The notes under the pieces: generated by a model | What the model saw: only the letters and a program-made list of their open reading frames with translations | The model's database searches: none | Told to the model about the DNA's origin: nothing | Assembly: GCF_009184865.1 (NCBI RefSeq) | Contig: NZ_CP045096.1 | Span: 372,001-436,000 of the forward strand | Direction of reading: 5' to 3' | Length of the DNA stretch: 64,000 bases | DNA from: Streptomyces phaeolivaceus | Lineage (GTDB): Bacteria; Actinomycetota; Actinomycetes; Streptomycetales; Streptomycetaceae | Part shown: piece by piece, positions 34,267 through 43,058 of the stretch | How the letters are laid out: every line of letters begins with the position of its first letter | How positions within the stretch are numbered: position 1 is the first letter of the stretch | Translations under genes and position numbers: made by a program

Positions 34267-34512
34267 TCAGGTCAGATCGAACTCGCCCTCACGGGCGCCC
34301 GACACGAAGGCGCCCCATTCGGCGGGGGTGAAGATCAGCGAGGGGCTCTCGGGGCTGCCGCTGTTGCGCATGGCGATGAAACCCTCGACAAAGGCGATCT
34401 GGACATCTCCCCGCCCCTGGCTGCTCGACCGCCAGTCCGCGTTGCTCAGGTCCAGTTCCGCCGGCTTGTGCCAGCCGTCGAGGGATCGCTGCTGCATGGT
34501 GGTCTCGGCCAC
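34267..34512 (-). CDS. DUF397 domain protein
   Basis: 81-residue Streptomyces DUF397 protein: W-x-K-(S/P) start in LDGWHKPAELDLSNADWRSSS, VQIAFVEGFIAMRNSGSPESPSLIFTP in overlapping pieces, and EWGAFVSGAREGEFD. Family members usually sit beside an XRE-type HTH regulator and modulate it or act as toxin-like partners; here no such partner is adjacent, so it is an orphan copy. GTG 34512 is chosen because GGGAGGAG lies 9 bases before it; an ATG at 34497 is the alternative. Confidence 0.85.
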   Translation of the reverse strand: MAETTMQQRSLDGWHKPAELDLSNADWRSSSQGRGDVQIAFVEGFIAMRNSGSPESPSLIFTPAEWGAFVSGAREGEFDLT

Positions 34513-34594
34513 GTCCGTGCTCCTCCCGGTTCGTCGTCCGCCCGCCAGACTAGCGATCGACCCCCACCGCCGACAGGCCACGTGAGGGGGAGGT

Positions 34595-35757
<1,163 letters not shown>

Positions 35758-35761
<4 letters not shown>

Positions 35762-36807
35762 CGGGGATCCCCTTCGAGTACGGCGACCAGGTTCTGCTGC
35801 AGACAGGGCCCGGAGGTGGCGTGTGCGAGCGCCCGGTCGGACTCGCCCCGGTGGATACGGGCGGCGGCCTCGCCGATGCGGATGAGCCCGGCGGCCATGA
35901 TCGGGTTGGCGGCCAGCGCCCCGCCCGACGGATTGACGCGCACCCTGTCGTCGAGCCCGAGCACCTCGCGCAGGATCACCTCCTGGGAGCTGAACGGCGC
36001 GTGCAACTCGGCGGTGTCCACGGGCCGTTCGTACGCTCCGGCCCGCTGGGCGGCGAGGCGGGTGGACGGCGAGTCGGTCAGATCCCGGACGCCGATGCCG
36101 TGCGCCTCGATACGGTGGTCGATGCCCCGGATCCAGGCGGGCCGTTCACACAGCCCCCGGGCCCGCTCCCCCGCCGCGAGGACCACGGCGGCGGCCCCGT
36201 CGCCGATGGGCGGACAGTCCCCGGTGCGCAGCGGCCGTACCAGGTAGTCGCCCTGCGGCACCGAACCCCGCAGCTGGGCATGGGAGTTCGCTTCGGCGTC
36301 CGCGCGGCTGCGGGCCCCGACCGCCGCCAGTGCCGGTTCGTCCGTGGTCCCCGCGTCGATGAGGGCCTGGGCCTGGAGGGCGGCGAGGGCGACGGAGTCG
36401 GGCCACAGCGGGGCGACGTAGTACGGGTCCAACTGCCGGGTGAGGACGTCCCGTACGGAGCCCGGCGATGACTTGCCGTAGGAGTAGACGAGGGCGGTGT
36501 CGGCGTCCCCCGTCCGGAGTTTCACCCATGCCTCGTACAGCGCCCACGCCCCGTCCATCTCGACGTGGGACTCGGAGATCGGCGGCCAGGCGCCCACGCC
36601 GTCGAGGGCGAGGGTGAAGGAGAAGGCGCGGCCGGCGAGATAGTCGCTGGAGCCGGAGCAGGTGAAGCCGATGTCGGCGGTCTTCAACCCCGTCCGTTCC
36701 AGGACCTGGTGGAGCACCGGCATGAGCATCTCCACCTCGGAGACGGCGTCGCTGGTGCGGCGGTGGTCGGTCTGGGCGAAGGCGACGACGGCGATCTCCC
36801 GGTTCAC
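35758..36807 (-). CDS. thiolase-fold lipid-transfer protein (Ltp-like)
   Basis: 349-residue thiolase-fold protein: IAVVAFAQTDHRRTSDAVSE, DIGFTCSGSSDYLAGRAFSF, GDGAAAVVLAAGERARG, ELHAPFSSQEVI and VNPSGGALAANPIMAAGLIR. No nucleophile Cys at the thiolase position (SHVEMDGAWALYEA). GTG 36807 overlaps the stop of the OB-fold gene (GTGA), and its own stop overlaps the next ATG, so all three are translationally coupled. In mycobacteria such Ltp proteins work with DUF35 partners as sterol side-chain aldolases; the same partnership is likely here but the substrate is unknown. Confidence 0.85.
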
Positions 36808-37745
36808 AGCAGCTCCTTGAACGTGTCGTGCTCGGCGTCCGGCTCGCCGGTGGGCCGGTAGTGATCGGGATAGCGGGCGCCCTCCGTCCACACGGGTTCG
36901 ACGCGCAGACCGATCCGCACCTGGTCGTAGGGGATGCCCGCGATCCGGCCGTGCAGGGCGAGATCGGCGCCGTCGAGGGCGATGTGGCCGTAGACGTAGG
37001 GGACTTCGATGTCGAGATTCTTCGCCTTGATGTTGACGATGCAGAACGTGGTCAGCGTGCCGCCCGGCCCGACCTCCACCTGCCCGGCCGTGGCGACCCC
37101 GCAGGTCGGGCAGGCTCCCCTCGGCGGGACGTACACCTTGCGGCAGGACGGGCAGCGTTCGCCGACGTTGCGGCGTTCGGCGAGGGCGTTGATGTAGCCG
37201 GTCTGGGCACGGCCGGGCGCGTAGGTGTAGTCGAGGCGGGCGGGAGCGACGATCCCGGTGACGGGTTCGGCGAACTCGCCGCCGTGGCCCGCCGGTTCCT
37301 CCGGTTCGCCGTCGTACGGCTCGAAGCAGGCGATGTCCGTGATGGCCCCGGACCGCTCCTCGGCCCAACGGAGGCGCACCCGCATTCCGGTGCGTACGGC
37401 GTCGGGACCGGGCACGTCGAGCGCGTGCAGCAGCGCCGTGTCGGCACCGTCGAGCCTCACCAGCACCCAGGCGAAGGGTGTACCGAGAGGCTGCCCACGC
37501 CGGGGCTCATGGTTCCAGGCCCAGGTACTGACGGTCCCGGTGGACGCGACCTCGACGAGATCACGGATCTCCTCGGCGGTGACGGGGTCGTACTCGACGG
37601 GCGGCACCACCACCCTGCCGTCCCCGGCCCGCACCCCGAGCACGACCCGTTCCCGCAGCCCGGTGAGAAAGGCACTCTGCACGGGCCCCAGGGAACGGGT
37701 GAAGGGGAACTCGACGGTGAGGGGTGCTTTGAGGATTGCGGACAT
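36804..37745 (-). CDS. OB-fold/zinc-ribbon (DUF35) protein, two OB-fold halves
   Basis: 313-residue acyl-CoA-associated protein. The C-terminal half has the rubredoxin-like zinc ribbon ERCPSCRKVYVPPRGACPTCG (two CxxC) followed by an OB-fold with TTFCIVNIKAKNLDIEVPYV; the N-terminal half (about 50-170) is a second OB-like domain with PPVEYDPVT and FAWVLVRLDGADTALLHAL. DUF35 proteins bind thiolase-fold lipid-transfer partners and complete their active complex. ATG 37745 has GAAGGAGG upstream. It is the first gene of the coupled unit. Confidence 0.88.
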   Translation of the reverse strand: MSAILKAPLTVEFPFTRSLGPVQSAFLTGLRERVVLGVRAGDGRVVVPPVEYDPVTAEEIRDLVEVASTGTVSTWAWNHEPRRGQPLGTPFAWVLVRLDGADTALLHALDVPGPDAVRTGMRVRLRWAEERSGAITDIACFEPYDGEPEEPAGHGGEFAEPVTGIVAPARLDYTYAPGRAQTGYINALAERRNVGERCPSCRKVYVPPRGACPTCGVATAGQVEVGPGGTLTTFCIVNIKAKNLDIEVPYVYGHIALDGADLALHGRIAGIPYDQVRIGLRVEPVWTEGARYPDHYRPTGEPDAEHDTFKELL

Positions 37746-37791
37746 CAGGGCTTGCCTCCTTCGAAAGGGGGGCGACAGGCGCGCCCCCCAA

Positions 37792-37818
37792 GGGGCGCGG
37801 GGAACTGCGCGACCAGCC
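37792..37818. repeat. 27-bp dispersed Streptomyces repeat, copy 1
   Basis: GGGGCGCGGGGAACTGCGCG... in the gap upstream of the OB-fold gene. An exact inverted copy is at 49293-49319. The same motif is common between genes in Streptomyces genomes; function unknown. Confidence 0.8.
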
Positions 37819-37859
37819 ACGGACGGCCCGCAGCCGACGAACGAACTGCCTCAGAACGC

Positions 37860-38660
37860 CTACGCCCGCTTGTAGACAGGGGTCCGTTTCTCGGCAAAAG
37901 CCCTGGCCCCCTCCTTCGCGTCGGCCGTGTCGAAGACCGGCCACCCCCGCTTCAACTCGGCGGCCAGCCCCTCCGCTTCGGTCATCTCGGCCGTCTCGTA
38001 CACGGACGCCTTCACCGCCTCCACCGCCAACGGCCCACACGCGTTGATCCGTTCGGCGATCTCCAGCGCCTTGTCCAAGGCGGTCCCGTCGGCCACGACA
38101 TGCCCGATCAGCCCGATCCCCGCGGCCTCGCGCGCGGAGTACGGGCGCCCGGTGAGCAGCATCTCCAGCGCGTGGGTGCGCGGGATCTGCCGCTGGAGGC
38201 GGACCGTGGAGCCGCCGATCGGGAAGAGCCCGCGCTTGACCTCGAACAGACCGAACGTCGCCGACTCCCCCGCGACACGGATGTCCGTGCCCTGGAGGAT
38301 CTCCGTGCCCCCGGCGACACAGTGGCCCTCGACCGCCGCGATCACCGGTTTGCGCGGCCGGTGGTGGCGGAGCATCGCCTTCCAGTGCAGATCGGGGTCG
38401 GCCTTGAGCCGGTCCCGGTACTGCTGCCCCTCCATCCCCTTGCCCGCGAGCGCCTTGAGGTCCATCCCGGCGCAGAAGGCACCGCCCGCCCCGGTGAGGA
38501 CGATCGAGCGGACCGTGTCGTCCGCGTCGGCGTCGACCCAGCCGTCGTACAGACCGACGAGCATCGGCAGCGAGAGCGCGTTCTTGGCCTCGGGCCTGTT
38601 GAGCGTGAGCACCAGCGTGGCGCCTTCGCGCCGCACGGCGAGGTGTTCGGTGCCGCTCAT
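37860..38660 (-). CDS. enoyl-CoA hydratase/isomerase (crotonase family, EchA19-like)
   Basis: 266-residue crotonase: LVLTLNRPEAKNALSLPML, the oxyanion segment GAGGAFCAGMDLKALAGKG, VIAAVEGHCVAGGTEILQGTD, FGLFEVKRGLFPIGGSTVRL, and EMLLTGRPYSAREAAGIGLI. It would hydrate 2-enoyl-CoA esters in side-chain beta-oxidation. ATG 38660 has CGGAGGA upstream. It is divergent from a FadD19-like ligase, the same neighbour pair as echA19-fadD19 in mycobacterial sterol loci, and shares an operator with it. Confidence 0.9.
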   Translation of the reverse strand: MSGTEHLAVRREGATLVLTLNRPEAKNALSLPMLVGLYDGWVDADADDTVRSIVLTGAGGAFCAGMDLKALAGKGMEGQQYRDRLKADPDLHWKAMLRHHRPRKPVIAAVEGHCVAGGTEILQGTDIRVAGESATFGLFEVKRGLFPIGGSTVRLQRQIPRTHALEMLLTGRPYSAREAAGIGLIGHVVADGTALDKALEIAERINACGPLAVEAVKASVYETAEMTEAEGLAAELKRGWPVFDTADAKEGARAFAEKRTPVYKRA

Positions 38661-38726
38661 CCGGAGTCCTCCGTCCGCAGGAAACGAGAACAGGTTGCAG
38701 GAGTCGGGTCGGCACTTCAAGGGTTT

Positions 38727-38743
38727 TCTGACAGACAGTCAGA
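38727..38743. promoter_or_regulatory. TetR-type operator, copy 1 (TCTGAC-N5-GTCAGA)
   Basis: TCTGACAGACAGTCAGA, a perfect 6-bp-arm palindrome, lies between the divergent echA-like and fadD-like starts (66 and 84 bp away). A related site, TCTGATGCACCGTCAGA, precedes the nitronate monooxygenase operon at 49197-49213; both have GGTTTTCTGA on the left and TCAGATT on the right. Confidence 0.6.
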
Positions 38744-38827
38744 TTTCTGTGCGTGGACCCTTCACAGTTGTGCCGCCCTTTGCTCTGATGACCGGCAATC
38801 AGGGGCAGCGAGGTCAGGAGGAGCGCG

Positions 38828-40447
38828 GTGGAGTACAACCTTGCCGACCTGTTCGAGTCGGTCGTCGACGTGGTGCCCGACCGGGCGGCTCTCGTGTATC
38901 TCGACATCCCCGGGACGGGGGCCGAACGCCGGCTCACCTACGCCGAGTTGGACGCGGCGGCGAACCGGATCGGCCACCGTCTGCTGGACAGCGGGATCGA
39001 GCCCGGGGAGCACGTCGGCCTGCATCTCTACAACGGCGTCGAGTATCTGCAGACGGCGCTCGGCTGCCTCAAGGCGCGGATCGTACCGGTCAACGTCAAC
39101 TACCGTTACGTGGAAGAGGAGTTGGTCTACCTCTACCGGGACGCCGATCTGGCGGGGCTGGTCTTCGACACGGAGTTCACGGGGCGGGTGGCGGCGGCGC
39201 TGCCGCGGACGGAGAAGCTGCGGCATCTGGTGCGGGTGGGGACCCCCGCACCGGTCGCGCCCGCCCTCGATGTCGTCGACTTCGCCGAGGCGGTGGCGTC
39301 CGCGTCGCCCGAGCGCGGCTTCCCGGCCCGCTCGGGCGACGACCAGTTCATCATCTACACCGGCGGTACGACGGGCATGCCCAAGGGCGTGATGTGGCGT
39401 CAGGAGGATCTGTTCTTCTCAGGGTTGGGCGGGGGCGCTCCGACCGGGGAGCCGGTGAAGTCGCCGGAGGAGCTGGCCGAGCGGGTCGCGGCCGGGGGTG
39501 ACGGGATCACGTTCTTCCCCACGGCCCCGCTGATGCACGGCACGTCGACGCTGACCGCGTTCATCGGGTTCAACTTCGGCCAACGGGTGGTGATCCACCG
39601 CAAGTTCGTGCCCGTGGAGGCTCTGCGGACGATCGAGAAGGAGAAGGTCTCCAGTGTGTCGCTGGTCGGCGACGCGATGCTGCGTCCGCTGATCGACGCG
39701 TTGAACGGACCGATGAAGGACACGGACTGCTCGGCCCTGTTCAGTGTGTCGTCGTCCGGGGCGATCATGTCGGAGACGGTCCGGCAGCAGTTCCAGGCGC
39801 TGGTGCCGAACGCGATGCTGCTGAACAACTTCGGTTCGTCGGAGTCCGGCTTCAACGGCACGGCGACCGAGGACTCGGGCGCGGGCGACGGTTTCCGTAT
39901 CCGCGTCCACTCCCGTACCCGGGTGGTGGACCCGGCGACGTACGAGCCGGTCCCGGTCGGTGTCCCCGGCCGGGTGGCCCAGCGCGGCCATGTGCCCCTC
40001 GGCTACTACAACGACCCGAGGAAGACCGCCGAGACCTTCTTCGAGCGGGACGGCGAGCGCTGGGTGCTCCTGGGCGACATGGCGACGGTCGACGAGGAGG
40101 GGGTCGTCACGGTCCTCGGGCGGGGCTCGCAGTGCATCAACACCGGGGGCGAGAAGGTGTATCCGGAGGAGGTCGAGCAGGCCCTCAAGGCGCACCCCGA
40201 CGTCTACGACGCCCTGGTGGCCGGGGTGCCGGACGCCCGCTGGGGCAACCATGTCGCCGCCGTGGTGCAGCTGCGCGAGGGCGCGGCCCCGCCGTCCCTG
40301 GAGGACATCCAGACCCACTGCCGTACCCGTCTCGCCGGCTACAAGATCCCCCGTCAGCTGGTGCTCACCGATTCCGTGCAGCGCTCCCCCAGCGGCAAGG
40401 CGGACTACCGGTGGGCGCGGTCGGTGGCGGTGGCCGCGGACCGGTGA
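38828..40447 (+). CDS. acyl-CoA synthetase, FadD19/FadD17-like
   Basis: 539-residue AMP-forming CoA ligase. It starts NLADLFESVVDVVPDRAALV; P-loop IIYTGGTTGMPKGVMWR; LLNNFGSSESGFNGTA; adenylate-binding GDMATVDEEGVVTVLGRGSQ; hinge and C-terminal QCINTGGEKVYPEEVEQAL and the late Lys in RSPSGKADYRWARS. This pattern (VMWRQED, GSSESGFNGT, KADYRWA) is that of the FadD19 group, which activates sterol side-chain acids. GTG 38828 follows AGGAGG. It is divergent from the EchA-like gene and convergent with the hydrolase remnant. Confidence 0.9.
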   Translation: MEYNLADLFESVVDVVPDRAALVYLDIPGTGAERRLTYAELDAAANRIGHRLLDSGIEPGEHVGLHLYNGVEYLQTALGCLKARIVPVNVNYRYVEEELVYLYRDADLAGLVFDTEFTGRVAAALPRTEKLRHLVRVGTPAPVAPALDVVDFAEAVASASPERGFPARSGDDQFIIYTGGTTGMPKGVMWRQEDLFFSGLGGGAPTGEPVKSPEELAERVAAGGDGITFFPTAPLMHGTSTLTAFIGFNFGQRVVIHRKFVPVEALRTIEKEKVSSVSLVGDAMLRPLIDALNGPMKDTDCSALFSVSSSGAIMSETVRQQFQALVPNAMLLNNFGSSESGFNGTATEDSGAGDGFRIRVHSRTRVVDPATYEPVPVGVPGRVAQRGHVPLGYYNDPRKTAETFFERDGERWVLLGDMATVDEEGVVTVLGRGSQCINTGGEKVYPEEVEQALKAHPDVYDALVAGVPDARWGNHVAAVVQLREGAAPPSLEDIQTHCRTRLAGYKIPRQLVLTDSVQRSPSGKADYRWARSVAVAADR

Positions 40448-40459
40448 GCCGCCGTCCGC

Positions 40460-41301
40460 TCAGCGGCGGCCGGTGAGGAAGTCCCCGACACACCGTACGA
40501 ACCACTCCGGGTCGTCGAGCCACGGGTAGTGCCCGCCGTCGGGCTGGACCGCGTACCGCGCGCCGGGGAACAGTTCGGCCGCGCGGCGGGCGAGGGCGGG
40601 TGCCGGGCCGGTGTCGAGGGCGCCGGCGTGGACGAGGACCGGGGCCCGGAGCGCGGCGAGCGCCGCCCGGGTCGCGGGCGGGTCGTAGGCACCGGCGGAG
40701 CCGTGGACGCCGGCCGCCTCGTCGTTGGTCTGCTCCTCCTCGGCGGCCATGTGGGCGCGCGCCGCGTCGTCCCAACGGCCGTAGAAGAACGGCATCATCG
40801 CGTCGTCGAAGGGTCCCCGCCCGGTCCAAGCCGCCTCGAACGCCGGGTACGCCTCGGCGAACCACGGCTCGCCCTCGCGCAGCCGGGCGGCTCCGAGTCG
40901 GTCCTCGACGGTCACCGGCAGCCCCAACGCCCAGGGAGTGGCGGTGATCAGCGCCAGCCGGGCCACCCGCTCCGGGTACCGCGCCGCGTAGAGCGTGGCC
41001 AGATTGCCCCCGGCCGAGTGGCCGAGCACATCCACGCTCCCGAGGCCCAGATGCCGACGCAACGCCTCCACGTCCCCGACCTGCCGGTCGCACCGGTACG
41101 TCGCCGGGTCGGCCGGCACCGCCGAGTCCCCCGTCCCCCTGAGATCCAACAGCACCAGCCGCCGCCGAGCCGCCAGCCCACCCAGGTCCCCAGATAGGCG
41201 GAGGCCCGCATGGCGCCGCCCGGCAGGACGATCAACGGCTCCCCCTCGCCCCGCAGGTGGTAGGCGAGTTCGGTTCCGTCGGGTGCGGTGAAGGCAGGCA
41301 T
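40460..41301 (-). pseudogene. alpha/beta hydrolase (proline-iminopeptidase-like) with a -1 frameshift
   Basis: Reading from ATG 41301 gives MPAFTAPDGTELAYHLRGEG and PLIVLPGGAMRASAYLG, then likeness shifts to another frame at about 41190-41195, continuing as DLGGLAARRLVLLDLRGTGD, nucleophile Ser in VLGHSAGGNLATLYAARYPERV, and C-terminal PVLVHAGALDTGP and QPDGGHYPWLDDPEWF with the Asp and His. Adding one G to the GGGG run (CCCC on the plus strand) restores a single protein of about 280 residues. A short product could start inside at 41155 but would lack the first strands. Either a recent mutation or a sequencing slip; 13 bp separates it from the FadD gene. Confidence 0.8.
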
Positions 41302-41314
41302 GGTGTCGATCTTC

Positions 41315-42829
41315 TCAGCCTTCGGTGAGGCGGTCCTCGGTGAAGCGGTCCCGCAGTTCCCGTTTGAGGATCTTTCCGCTGGCGTTGCGGGGGAGTTCGT
41401 CGACGAAGAAGACCTTCTTCGGGGCCTTGAAGTGGGGGAGTTTCTCGCGGGCGTGGGCGATGAGGTCGGCCTCCGAGGTGTCGCCGCGGCGTACGACGAT
41501 CGCGGTGACGGCCTCGATCCAGTGGTTGTCGGGGAGGCCGATGACGGCGACCTCGGCGACCTGGTCGTGGGTGTAGAGGGCGTCCTCGACCTGGCGGGAG
41601 GCGATGAGGACACCGCCGGAGTTGATGACGTCCTTGACGCGGTCGACGACGGTGAAGAAGCCGTGGGCGTCGCGTACGGCGAGGTCGCCGGAGTGGAACC
41701 AGCCGTCACGGAAGGCCGCGGCGGTCTCCTCCGGCTTCTCCCAGTAGCCCTCGCAGAGCTGTTTCGACTGGTAGACGATCTCGCCGGGGGTGCCGTCGGG
41801 CACCTCCTCGCCGTCCTCGTCGACGACCTTGGCCTCGACGAACATCACGGGGCGTCCACAGGAGTCCATGCGGCCCTTGTGCTCGTGGGGGCCGAGGACC
41901 ATGGCCAGCGGGCCGATCTCGCTCTGGCCGAAGCAGTTGTGGAAGGCGAGCTCGGGCAGCCGCTCCTTGAGGCGTTCGAGGACGGGCACCGGCATGATCG
42001 ACGCGCCGTAGTAGGCCTTGCGCAGGCCGCTGAGGTCGCGGGTGGCGAAGTCGGGGCGGTTGGACAGGGCGATCCACACCGTGGGCGGGGCGAAGAGGCT
42101 GTCGGCGCGGCCCTCCTCGACGAGGTCGAGGATCCGGTCGCCGTCGGGTGCGTCGAGGATCGTGTTCGTGGCGCCGACCGCGAGATACGGCACCAGGAAG
42201 ACATGCATCTGCGCGGAGTGGTAGAGCGGCAGCGAGTGCACGGGCAGGTCGCCCGCCTGGAGGTCGAGGGCGGCGATCGCGCTGAGGTACTCGTGGACGA
42301 GTGCGCGGTGCGTCATCATCGCGCCCTTGGGGAGCGCGGTGGTGCCGGAGGTGTAGAGGAGTTGGACGAGGTCCTCGGCTCTGGGCTCCTCGCCGTCGTA
42401 CGGCTCGGTGGTGGCCAGGCGGGCGAGGAGCGAGTCGTCCGCGTCCCGCAGCGGCAGGGTGCGGGTGCCCTCGGGGAGGTTCCCGGCCAGGTCCGGGTCG
42501 GTGAGGACGAGGGTGCTGCCGGACTGGTCGAGGAGGTAGGTCAGGTCGTCGCCGGTCAGGTGCTGGTTGACCGGGACATGGACCAGACCGGCTCGGGCTG
42601 CGGCCAGAAAGGCGATGAGGTAGGCGTCCGAGTTGTGGCCGTAGGCGGCGACCCGGTCGCCCGGTTCGAGTCCGGTGTCGCGCAGGGCGCGGGCCGCGCG
42701 GGAGACCGCGTCGTCCAGCTCGGCGTAGGTCCAGGACCGTTCGCCGTACTGGATCGCGACCCGCGCGGGAATCCGCCCGGCGGTGCGCCGCAGCGTCCCG
42801 TCGACCGTCACACTGCGGCCAGCCGTCAT
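41315..42829 (-). CDS. long-chain-fatty-acid/other acyl-CoA ligase (FadD family)
   Basis: 504-residue AMP-forming ligase: LVQLLYTSGTTALPKGAMMTH P-loop, YHSAQMHVFLVPYLAVGATN, NCFGQSEIGPLAMVL, WFHSGDLAVRDAHGFFTVVDRVKDVINSGG (in overlapping pieces) and the C-terminal Lys in LPRNASGKILKRELR. All catalytic motifs are intact. ATG 42829 has AAGGAGC upstream; an upstream open frame is non-conserved. The acid it activates is unknown; the locus suggests a side-chain or aromatic acid. Confidence 0.9.
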   Translation of the reverse strand: MTAGRSVTVDGTLRRTAGRIPARVAIQYGERSWTYAELDDAVSRAARALRDTGLEPGDRVAAYGHNSDAYLIAFLAAARAGLVHVPVNQHLTGDDLTYLLDQSGSTLVLTDPDLAGNLPEGTRTLPLRDADDSLLARLATTEPYDGEEPRAEDLVQLLYTSGTTALPKGAMMTHRALVHEYLSAIAALDLQAGDLPVHSLPLYHSAQMHVFLVPYLAVGATNTILDAPDGDRILDLVEEGRADSLFAPPTVWIALSNRPDFATRDLSGLRKAYYGASIMPVPVLERLKERLPELAFHNCFGQSEIGPLAMVLGPHEHKGRMDSCGRPVMFVEAKVVDEDGEEVPDGTPGEIVYQSKQLCEGYWEKPEETAAAFRDGWFHSGDLAVRDAHGFFTVVDRVKDVINSGGVLIASRQVEDALYTHDQVAEVAVIGLPDNHWIEAVTAIVVRRGDTSEADLIAHAREKLPHFKAPKKVFFVDELPRNASGKILKRELRDRFTEDRLTEG

Positions 42830-43058
42830 GTCCCGTGCTCCTTCGTCCAGGTTCCGCTGCGATCCTCGTTCGGGCGCGCCAGCGAGGTCAAGCGCACCGC
42901 TCGCCCGACCGGGATCCGGCACACATGGCGGGAAGTCGCTCAACTTCGACCGTCGACCGGCGAGTCACCTTGAGGGCGGATCCATCACCCGTATGGACTA
43001 CGCAGACATGTGTCGACACGCTCAACGTTCCTTTCCCTCAACGATGTTGGGAGCCTTC

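Noticed and set aside
36828..39392. 854-codon plus-strand open frame across the DUF35 and EchA genes
   Set aside because: Antisense shadow; the minus-strand genes have clear domains and ribosome sites.
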